Shown here: positions 1 through 5,210 of the stretch, one piece after another | Numbering within the stretch: position 1 is the first letter of the stretch | Layout: each line of letters starts with the position of its first letter | Assembly: GCA_018262135.1 (NCBI GenBank) | Contig: JAGTSD010000308.1 | Coordinates: 1-5,210 of the forward strand | Length of the DNA: 5,210 nucleotides | Source of the DNA: Pseudomonadota bacterium | GTDB lineage: Bacteria > Pseudomonadota > Gammaproteobacteria > Competibacterales > Competibacteraceae | Reading direction: 5' to 3' | The notes under the pieces: generated by a model | What the model was told of the DNA's origin: nothing | The model's input: the letters and a program-made list of their open reading frames with translations, nothing else | Database searches by the model: none | Program-made: the position numbers and the translations under genes

Positions 1-365
1 TCTACGGCAAAGACCACACCGACTCCTTCCTGATGGTGGAAAGCGGCCGCGCGGCGGCGTTCGTCATGGACGACATCCTGATCGCCGGTCTGATCGCCAA
101 CGCCAAGAATCCAGGCGACTTCGCCATCGTCGGCCCATCGCTGCGCGACGAACCCTATGGGGTGATGCTGCGCAAGGATGACGCCCCATTCAAGGCGCTG
201 GTGGACAAGACGCTGATCGGCCTGATGAAGTCGGGCGAGGCAGAAAAGCTGTACACCCAATGGTTCCTCAACCCCATCCCGCCGCGCGGCGTCAACCTCA
301 ACTTCCCGATGAGTCCAGCCCTGAAGGCGGCCTTCGCAACGCCGACCGACAAGGGTGTGGAATAA
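1..365 (+). CDS. gltI: Glutamate/aspartate ABC transporter periplasmic substrate-binding protein, C-terminal part (5' end outside window)
   Basis: This is the periplasmic receptor that captures L-glutamate/L-aspartate and delivers it to the GltJK permease. The frame is open from base 3 and ends at TAA 363-365, giving about 120 C-terminal residues; family members are about 300 residues, so roughly the last 40% is visible. It reads YGKDHTDSF, then ESGRAAAFVMDD, EPYGVMLRKDD, SGEAEKLYTQWF and NPIPP, a run closely matching my recollection of the E. coli GltI C-terminus. This half forms part of lobe 2 and the closing strands of a type II binding-protein fold. The first ATG in view (base 33) is internal; coding similarity runs upstream of it, so the true start and signal peptide lie outside the window. 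It is first in a gltI-gltJ-gltK-gltL operon, 77 nt before gltJ. Glutamate/aspartate specificity is inferred from similarity; related receptors can bind glutamine or other polar amino acids. Confidence 0.93.
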   Translation, partial: YGKDHTDSFLMVESGRAAAFVMDDILIAGLIANAKNPGDFAIVGPSLRDEPYGVMLRKDDAPFKALVDKTLIGLMKSGEAEKLYTQWFLNPIPPRGVNLNFPMSPALKAAFATPTDKGVE

Positions 366-379
366 TGTAGCTGATCGCG

Positions 380-401
380 CCGGGGCGAACCCTGCCCCCG
401 G
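380..401 (+). other. GC-rich hairpin 1 in the gltI-gltJ gap
   Basis: CCGGGG (380-385) can pair with CCCCGG (396-401). Alternatively, GGGGC pairs with GCCCC with one bulged C, giving seven pairs and a 7-nt loop. No T-run follows, so it is not a canonical intrinsic terminator. Its place directly after the receptor gene suggests a 3'-end mRNA stabiliser or a partial transcription/processing barrier that favours GltI over the permeases. The pairing is seen directly; the role is inferred. Confidence 0.5.
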
Positions 402-410
402 TCGCCCGCC

Positions 411-426
411 GCTGGCGTCGGCCAGC
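411..426 (+). other. Perfect 6-bp hairpin 2 in the gltI-gltJ gap
   Basis: GCTGGC (411-416) and GCCAGC (421-426) form a perfect stem around the 4-nt loop GTCG. It lies nine bases after hairpin 1 and ends five bases before the gltJ ribosome-binding site (AGGA 432-435). It could therefore affect gltJ translation as well as mRNA stability. No T-run follows, so it is not a standard terminator. Confidence 0.5.
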
Positions 427-431
427 ATCTC

Positions 432-435
432 AGGA
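432..435 (+). promoter_or_regulatory. gltJ ribosome-binding site
   Basis: AGGA lies seven bases before the ATG at 443. It supports 443 as the start of the permease, which also gives the family's normal length. Confidence 0.6.
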
Positions 436-442
436 ATCGCCC

Positions 443-1180
443 ATGAACTATCACTGGGATTGGCTATTTTTTTTCCAGGAAGCTGACGACGGCCTGATGT
501 ATTACCAGTGGGTCCTGTCCGGTCTGGGCTGGACGGTGGCCGTCTCGCTAACCTCGCTGGCGATTGCCCTGCTGCTCGGTTCGGCGTTCGGCGTCATGCG
601 CACCACGCCCAACCGCTGGTTGATCGCCATTGGCGACACCTATGTGGACGTGTTCCGCAATATCCCGCTGATCGTCCAGCTCTTCCTGTGGTTCTTCGTC
701 CTGCCGGAACTGGTCCCGCGCGACATCGGCCTCTGGATGAAGCAGGACCTGCCCTACTTCGTGACCGCCGTCATCGGCCTGGGCCTGTTCACCGGGGCGC
801 GCATCGCCGAACAGGTCAAAGCCGGCATCAATTCCCTGTCGCGCGGCCAACGTTTCGCCGGCCTGGCGCTGGGCTTCACCGAATGGCAGACCTACCGCTA
901 CGTGCGCCTGCCCATGGCCTACCGCATCGTGCTGCCGGCGCTGACCTCGGAAGCGATGAACGTTTACAAAAATTCGGCGGTCACCTACTCGGTCGGCATT
1001 CTCGAACTCTATTTCCAGTACAAGCAGATCATCGAGAAAACCTCGCAGGTGCTGGAAATCACCATCGTCATCACCCTCGCCTACTTCGTGGTGGCTTTTG
1101 CCACCAACCGGTTGTTCGCCTGGATCGAGCAGCGCAGCCGGGTGCCCGGCATGATCGCCGGCGGCCAGGGAGGCAAGTAA
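443..1180 (+). CDS. gltJ: Glutamate/aspartate ABC transporter permease GltJ
   Basis: One of two inner-membrane permeases forming the translocation path for glutamate/aspartate, paired with GltK. It is 245 aa, almost the same length as E. coli GltJ. The family (HisM/GltJ-type, binding-protein-dependent permease domain) shows in the N-terminal DWLFFFQEA segment, TTPNRW after the first membrane span, FRNIPLIVQ (71-79), GAR...EQVKAGINSLSRGQ (118-136), the cytoplasmic EAA-type coupling loop around LALGFTEWQTYRYVRLP (141-157) that contacts the ATPase, and the KNSA segment (176-179). Hydrophobic spans lie near 25-52, 72-90, 105-120, 180-190 and 205-228. The ATG at 443 has a ribosome-binding site at 432-435. 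The gene ends two bases before gltK, so the permeases are probably translationally coupled. Oddity: an 8-T run (467-474) encodes the FFF at residues 9-11 in otherwise GC-rich DNA. Confidence 0.93.
   Translation: MNYHWDWLFFFQEADDGLMYYQWVLSGLGWTVAVSLTSLAIALLLGSAFGVMRTTPNRWLIAIGDTYVDVFRNIPLIVQLFLWFFVLPELVPRDIGLWMKQDLPYFVTAVIGLGLFTGARIAEQVKAGINSLSRGQRFAGLALGFTEWQTYRYVRLPMAYRIVLPALTSEAMNVYKNSAVTYSVGILELYFQYKQIIEKTSQVLEITIVITLAYFVVAFATNRLFAWIEQRSRVPGMIAGGQGGK
1167..1173 (+). promoter_or_regulatory. gltK ribosome-binding site inside the gltJ 3' end
   Basis: AGGGAGG is a strong Shine-Dalgarno sequence nine bases before the ATG at 1183. It fixes that ATG as the gltK start, although the frame stays open much further upstream through gltJ. 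It overlaps the last codons of gltJ, which fits translational coupling. Confidence 0.7.
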
Positions 1181-1182
1181 TC

Positions 1183-1863
1183 ATGGGTGATTTCGATTTC
1201 TCGATCATCGCCACCAACTGGCGCTTTCTGGCCGAAGGTCTGCGCTACACGGTGCAGGTCACCCTGACCGCCATGGTGGGCGGCATCCTGCTCGGCACCC
1301 TCCTCGCGCTGATGCGGCTGGCGTCGCTCTGGCCGTTGCAGTGGCTGGCGGCGGCTTACATTAATTTCTTCCGCAGCGTGCCGCTGGTGCAGGTCATCCT
1401 GGCGGTTTACCTGATCCTGCCGCTGCTGTTGCAGTTCCTGACCGGCCGGCTGATCCCGATCGGCGCCGATAATTCGGCCTACTTTACCTTCACCATCTTC
1501 GAGGCCGCCTATTACGCCGAGATCATCCGTTCCGGCATCCAGTCGGTGCCACGCGGCCAGGTCGCCGCCGGCTACGCGCTGGGTTTCACCTACAGCCAGA
1601 CCATGCGGCTGGTGGTGCTGCCCCAGGCCTTCCGCAACATGCTGCCGGTGCTGTTGACGCAAACCATCGTGCTGTTCCAGGACGTGTCGCTGGTGTACGC
1701 CATCGGCGCAACCGACTTCTTCGGCGCCGCCGACAAGATCACCCAGCGCGACCTCCGTCCGGTCGAGATGTACACCACCGTGGCCGTGGTCTATTTTGTC
1801 CTCTGCTTTGCGCTGTCGCGACTGGTCAAGTACTTGCAGTCCCGCATCGCCATCATCCGCTGA
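1183..1863 (+). CDS. gltK: Glutamate/aspartate ABC transporter permease GltK
   Basis: Second inner-membrane permease of the transporter, partner of GltJ. It is 226 aa, close to the roughly 224 aa of E. coli GltK. Family landmarks are the N-terminal [17 protein letters not shown] (63-70), [20 protein letters not shown] (107-126), the EAA-type coupling loop [20 protein letters not shown] (128-147), then [13 protein letters not shown] and LFQDVSLVY (164-172). Hydrophobic spans lie near 22-47, 68-86, 99-115, 150-175 and 195-215. The frame is open upstream to an ATG at 508, which would predict a 451-aa protein, but that extension is only gltJ read out of frame. The Shine-Dalgarno at 1167-1173 and family length point to 1183. 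It follows gltJ by 2 nt and precedes gltL by 19 nt. Confidence 0.93.
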   Translation: MGDFDFSIIATNWRFLAEGLRYTVQVTLTAMVGGILLGTLLALMRLASLWPLQWLAAAYINFFRSVPLVQVILAVYLILPLLLQFLTGRLIPIGADNSAYFTFTIFEAAYYAEIIRSGIQSVPRGQVAAGYALGFTYSQTMRLVVLPQAFRNMLPVLLTQTIVLFQDVSLVYAIGATDFFGAADKITQRDLRPVEMYTTVAVVYFVLCFALSRLVKYLQSRIAIIR

Positions 1864-1882
1864 ACATCCGGAATTCCCACCC

Positions 1883-2610
<728 letters not shown>

Positions 2611-2611
<1 letters not shown>

Positions 2612-2633
2612 GGTGCGGCAATTTGTCGCATCC
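2611..2633 (+). terminator. Hairpin at the gltL stop codon, possible operon 3' end
   Basis: Bases 2611-2619 can pair with 2625-2633 to form a 9-bp stem with two G-T wobbles and a 5-nt loop (AATTT). It begins at the last base of the gltL stop. No T-run follows, so it is not a textbook intrinsic terminator. It may mark the transcript end as a stabilising hairpin or with help from Rho. The structure is visible; the function is inferred. Confidence 0.35.
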
Positions 2634-2724
2634 CAGCCCACGCCCCAGCAATTTATCATGGAAAAAGAATCACTAACCGGATTCAAACGCATCTTTCCAC
2701 CACTCCAACAGCAGGTTCACTTCC

Positions 2725-3399
2725 ATGAGCGATTCCATTCAGGCCGACCGCCGTCAGATTCTTCGCCTTCTTGCCGTCACGACTGCTGCCGCTGGCGCTG
2801 CCGCCCTGAGTCCGCCGGCGCTGGCCGCGAAATGCGATACCGACGGCACGCCGCTGCAATTCACGCCCAAGACTGCGCCGGACCCCAATCCGCAGGATAA
2901 CGACATCGCCAAGTATCCCAAATGCCCGTACTGCGCCATGGACCGCAAGCAGTACCACCACAGTCGTCATCTGGTGCATTACCAGGATGATCTGGTGGAT
3001 GGCACCTGTTCCCTGCACTGCGCCGCGATCAGCCTGGCGCTGAACCTGGACCGGGGGCCGAAAGCGATCTATGCCGCCGATTTCGGCGCAAAAGCCGATC
3101 CCAAGCCCCTGGTCAACGTGGATGCGGCTACCTACCTGATCGGTTCCAAGCTGCCGGGGGTGATGACCGCGCAAAGCAAGGTCGCCTTTGGTTCCAAGGC
3201 CGACGCTGAAGCCGCCAAGGCTAAAGAGGGTGGCGAACTGGGCGATTTCGATGCCGCGCTGAAGGCTGCCTATCAAAGCATGGCCAACGATACGCTGATG
3301 ATCCGCAAGAAGCGGGCGGAAAAGCGTGGCGCCTCTGCCAAGCCAGTGACGAAGACCAAAAAAAGACCGGCTGGTACACGAGGCAGCCAGCCGGGCTAA
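2725..3399 (+). CDS. NosL-like exported copper-binding protein with twin-arginine-like signal
   Basis: A 224-aa protein resembling NosL, the accessory protein that binds Cu(I) and helps supply copper to nitrous oxide reductase. The N-terminus has an RR pair (9-10) in DRRQILR, an Ala-rich hydrophobic stretch and PALA before a likely cleavage site near residue 34, so it is probably exported by Tat (or Sec). The first cysteine (C37) follows Lys, so there is no lipobox, whereas typical NosL proteins are lipoproteins. The core has CPYCAMD (C67, C70, M72), a His cluster HHSRHLVH (78-85) and DGTCSLHC (C95, C99), all plausible copper ligands. The later YLIGSKLPGVM (137-147), VAFGSKADAEA and GGELGDFDAAL (169-179) match the NosL C-terminal half. 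The tail after 193 is rich in Lys/Arg. ATG 2725 has a weak AGG at 2713-2715. No nosZ or other nos gene is in view, so a role in N2O reductase assembly is unproven; a general copper chaperone or another cuproenzyme is possible. Confidence 0.75.
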   Translation: MSDSIQADRRQILRLLAVTTAAAGAAALSPPALAAKCDTDGTPLQFTPKTAPDPNPQDNDIAKYPKCPYCAMDRKQYHHSRHLVHYQDDLVDGTCSLHCAAISLALNLDRGPKAIYAADFGAKADPKPLVNVDAATYLIGSKLPGVMTAQSKVAFGSKADAEAAKAKEGGELGDFDAALKAAYQSMANDTLMIRKKRAEKRGASAKPVTKTKKRPAGTRGSQPG

Positions 3400-3413
3400 A
3401 ACTTTAAGATTAT

Positions 3414-3448
3414 GGCCGGCCCAGCATAACCAACGATCCGGCCCTGGG
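3414..3448. repeat. Short inverted and direct repeats between the convergent NosL-like and regA genes
   Basis: GGCCGG (3414-3419) can pair with CCGGCC (3438-3443), and CCCAG (3420-3424) with CTGGG (3444-3448). The two pairings cross, so they are alternatives or a strained pseudoknot. The same bases contain a direct repeat of CCGGCCC at 3416-3422 and 3438-3444. A shared terminator for the converging genes is possible, but there is no strong T-run on either strand. Confidence 0.3.
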
Positions 3449-3471
3449 AACGAAGTGCGACAATATGCCGC

Positions 3472-3509
3472 AGCGCCTCGGCCTTCGCTGATGAGCGCCT
3501 CATGTTCCC
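3472..3509. repeat. AGCGCCTC-type direct repeat and small hairpin beside the regA 3' end
   Basis: AGCGCCTC occurs at 3472-3479 and again at 3494-3501, 22 bases apart. The second copy sits in a small hairpin, ATGAG (3491-3495) with CTCAT (3499-3503) around a 3-nt loop. In addition, GGGAAC at 3446-3451 is complementary to GTTCCC at 3504-3509. These may fold the regA mRNA 3' end. Repeats this short can arise by chance in GC-rich DNA. Confidence 0.25.
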
Positions 3510-3510
3510 G

Positions 3511-4062
3511 CTAGGACCGGACCGGCCGCTTGGCCAGCTTGCGTTGCAAGGTGCGGCGGTGCATCCCCAACTGCCGCGCGGTGGCGGAAATGTTGCCGTC
3601 GTTGTCGCGCAGCACCCGCTGAATGTGCTCCCATTCCAGGCGATTGACGCTCAGGGGACGGGCGTTGACCGGCGCGGCGGGATCGCCCGTGGTCGCCGCG
3701 AAGGCCGCTGCCACTTGATCGGCGTCAGCCGGCTTGGGCAGATAGTTGACCGCCCCGAGCTTGATCGCCTCTACCGCCGTAGCGATGCTGGCGTAACCGG
3801 TCAGCACCACGATCCGGGTCGCCGGGTCCAGCGCGAGCAGTTCCGGAATCAGCAGCAGCCCGGAATCGCCAGCCAGATTGAGATCTACCACCGCATACTC
3901 CGGCGGGTCCGCCGCCGCCAGTCGCAGCGCCGTGGCGCTGTCCGGCGCCGTGGCGACCGCGAAGCCGCGCCGGCTCAACGCCAGCCCCAACACCCGGCAA
4001 AAGGTCGGGTCATCATCCACCAGCAGCAGACTGGAGCGGTCGTTCGGGTCCACGGCATCCAT
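3511..4062 (-). CDS. regA: RegA/PrrA/ActR/RoxR-type redox response regulator
   Basis: Cytoplasmic DNA-binding response regulator, partner of the RegB kinase encoded just upstream. It is 183 aa, the usual size for this short family. The receiver domain (about 11-125) has the acidic pocket DDD (16-18), phospho-acceptor D60 in AVVDLNLAG, switch residue T88 in VVLTGY and K110 in YLPKPADAD. A linker leads to a Fis-type helix-turn-helix. The highly conserved WEHIQRVL (144-151), then NISATARQLGMHRRTLQRKL (157-176), is the hallmark of the RegA family. Known members control photosynthesis, respiratory oxidases, denitrification, and carbon and nitrogen fixation according to redox state. The ATG at 4062 has GGGG (4071-4074) eight bases before it, and only 15 bases separate it from the regB stop, so the two are one operon. 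It converges with the NosL-like gene. Its targets here cannot be read from the window. Confidence 0.92.
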   Translation of the reverse strand: MDAVDPNDRSSLLLVDDDPTFCRVLGLALSRRGFAVATAPDSATALRLAAADPPEYAVVDLNLAGDSGLLLIPELLALDPATRIVVLTGYASIATAVEAIKLGAVNYLPKPADADQVAAAFAATTGDPAAPVNARPLSVNRLEWEHIQRVLRDNDGNISATARQLGMHRRTLQRKLAKRPVRS

Positions 4063-4070
4063 CAGACGGT

Positions 4071-4074
4071 CCCC
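4071..4074 (-). promoter_or_regulatory. regA ribosome-binding site
   Basis: GGGG (GGGGAC context, read on the - strand) ends eight bases before the regA ATG at 4062, in the 15-base gap after regB. It supports this start and cotranscription with regB. Confidence 0.5.
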
Positions 4075-4077
4075 GCG

Positions 4078-5210
4078 TTAGGCGGGCAAATCCACCCGGG
4101 TGCAGGTTTCTCCCTTGGGATCGCGCCACAGGCTCACCCGGCCGCCCAGCCGCTCCAAGGCGGCGTTAGCCAGCAGCAGGCCAATGCCCGCGCCCTCCTC
4201 CTTGGTGGAAAAGAACGCTTCGCCGGCGCGGCGCAGCGCTTCCGGCGTCAAGCCCGCGCCCTGGTCCCGAATCTCGATCACCACTCGCTCGCCCTCCCAA
4301 CGCCCTTCCAGGTTCACGCTGTGCGGACTGGCGTCGGCGGCATTGTTGAGCAGGTTGAGGAGGGTCTGGCTGACGGTCTGCGGGGCGGCCACAGTGGGCA
4401 CGGGCGACGACCCGGCGCAACGCACCGCCAGCGGCACGCCCGGCCGCAGCAGTTGCCAGCGGGTGCGGATCTGTTCCAGCAGCGCATCCAGCGGCTGCGT
4501 CGTTTCCCGGTCGGCGGCCAGGTTGGCGCTGCGCAGCAGGTCGCCGAGGATGGCCTTGCAGGCGTCCACCTGCTGGCGCAGCACGCTCAGGTCAGCGCGA
4601 AGTTCTGCGTCGCTGTCGTGGCTGTGTTCCATCTCGCGGGCCAGCACGGCGATGGTGGACAGCGGCGTGCCCAGTTCGTGCGCCGCGCCCGCCGCGAACA
4701 GCCCCAAGGTAAGAATCTGCTCGTCGCGTAACGCCTGTTCGCGCAGTTGCGCCACCTGACGATCCCGGAGGCGCAGGGCCGTCGCCAGTCGCGCCACGAA
4801 CCCGGCGATCAGCAGCGCGCTGATAGCGAACACCAGCCACATCCCCCACAGATGGATCTCAAAGCCGGGACTGTAGCAGGTGAAAATGCCGGGCAAGGGC
4901 CAGTAATGGAACATCAAGACGGTGTAGAGCGCCACGGTGACCGCCGTCATCACCCAGACCTGACCGACCGGCAACAAGGTGGCAGCGACGATCAGCGGCA
5001 GGAGCAGCAGCGACACGAATGGGTTGCTCGCGCCCCCGCTGAAAAACAGCAGCAGCGCCAGCGCCAGCACGTCGAGTTGCAGGTACGCGAACAACTCCCA
5101 GGCCGTCACCGGCTTCCGCCGCCGGGCGAATGGATGCACGGCCACGAACGCCAATGCTCCCCAGCCCAGAAACAGCGCCACCACCAGAACCGGCAGCGGT
5201 TGCGGCGGCG
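4078..5210 (-). CDS. regB: RegB/PrrB/ActS/RoxS-type redox sensor histidine kinase (5' end outside window)
   Basis: Inner-membrane histidine kinase that senses respiratory redox state and phosphorylates RegA. The frame is open to the window edge. A GTG at 5184 could be read as a start, but similarity suggests the N-terminus, with about one membrane span, lies outside. Numbering from that GTG, about five hydrophobic spans (2-17, 37-49, 57-72, 76-92, 113-132) flank the ubiquinone-site motif GGASNPF (50-56). Next come the H-box GAAHELGTPLST with phospho-accepting H169, the family's redox-active cysteine C209 in QQVDACKAIL (Cys265 in Rhodobacter RegB), the N-box LLNLLNNAADA (275-285), DQGAG (307-311), FFST (324-327) and GAGIGL (331-336). 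All kinase elements look intact. It lies 15 bases upstream of regA in one operon. Its promoter is outside the window. Confidence 0.92.
   Translation of the reverse strand, partial: PPQPLPVLVVALFLGWGALAFVAVHPFARRRKPVTAWELFAYLQLDVLALALLLFFSGGASNPFVSLLLLPLIVAATLLPVGQVWVMTAVTVALYTVLMFHYWPLPGIFTCYSPGFEIHLWGMWLVFAISALLIAGFVARLATALRLRDRQVAQLREQALRDEQILTLGLFAAGAAHELGTPLSTIAVLAREMEHSHDSDAELRADLSVLRQQVDACKAILGDLLRSANLAADRETTQPLDALLEQIRTRWQLLRPGVPLAVRCAGSSPVPTVAAPQTVSQTLLNLLNNAADASPHSVNLEGRWEGERVVIEIRDQGAGLTPEALRRAGEAFFSTKEEGAGIGLLLANAALERLGGRVSLWRDPKGETCTRVDLPA

Noticed and set aside
508..1182. A 451-aa + strand reading frame joining the gltK frame to a long upstream extension
   Set aside because: The extension is gltJ read in another frame, Arg/Pro/Gly-rich with no family similarity. 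A strong Shine-Dalgarno before 1183 and normal GltK length show the real start.
2654..2659. TATCAT as a -10 box for the NosL-like gene
   Set aside because: It differs by one base from TATAAT, but no acceptable -35 lies 16-18 bases upstream, and the nearest TTG-like word is about 25 bases away. A promoter in this gap is likely but I cannot place it.
2658..2900. Possible small gene starting at ATG 2658 (MEKESLTGF...) ahead of the NosL-like gene
   Set aside because: It has no convincing ribosome-binding site, overlaps the NosL-like gene in another frame, and turns into Ser/Arg/Cys-rich shadow sequence there.
3502..4731. A 409-aa + strand open frame opposite regA and regB
   Set aside because: It is antisense to two genes with intact family motifs, and its product is rich in Gln/Arg/Gly without any domain.
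5182..5184. GTG at 5184 as the true start of regB
   Set aside because: The frame stays open to the window edge with hydrophobic, membrane-like residues. Known RegB proteins have another span before this point, so the start is almost certainly outside.

Overview
The window is ordinary-looking chromosomal DNA from a GC-rich Gram-negative bacterium, most likely a proteobacterium. Two lines of evidence support this: a GltIJKL-type glutamate/aspartate ABC transporter closely resembling the enterobacterial one, and a RegB/RegA (PrrBA/ActSR/RoxSR-type) redox two-component pair, a proteobacterial family. I cannot assign a genus. Base composition and codon style look uniform, and I see no integrase, transposase, tRNA, CRISPR array or other sign of recent transfer.

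Layout. On the + strand, positions 1-2611 hold a transporter operon in the order gltI (3' part only), gltJ, gltK, gltL: periplasmic solute-binding protein, two inner-membrane permeases and the ATPase. The genes are closely spaced. The one sizeable gap, 77 nt between gltI and gltJ, carries two GC-rich hairpins that could make the binding protein more abundant than the membrane part. A third hairpin begins at the gltL stop codon. After a 113-nt gap comes a separate + strand gene (2725-3399) for a NosL-like exported protein with Cys, Met and His residues suited to copper binding and a twin-arginine-like signal peptide.

On the - strand, running towards the NosL-like gene, is a regB-regA operon. 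regB (right edge back to 4078, its 5' end outside the window) encodes a membrane histidine kinase with the family's quinone-site motif and redox cysteine. regA (4062-3511) encodes the short receiver plus Fis-type helix-turn-helix regulator. The NosL-like gene and regA converge on a 111-nt gap (3400-3510) with several short direct and inverted repeats.

How the parts relate. The transporter is a self-contained uptake system for acidic amino acids. RegBA senses respiratory and redox state and in known bacteria controls respiration, denitrification and related processes. A NosL-like copper protein beside it fits a respiratory theme, but the link is inference from proximity only. I found no convincing evidence of an undescribed system. 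The points most worth a second look are the standalone NosL-like gene next to regBA, the hairpin pair between gltI and gltJ, and an 8-T run near the start of gltJ.
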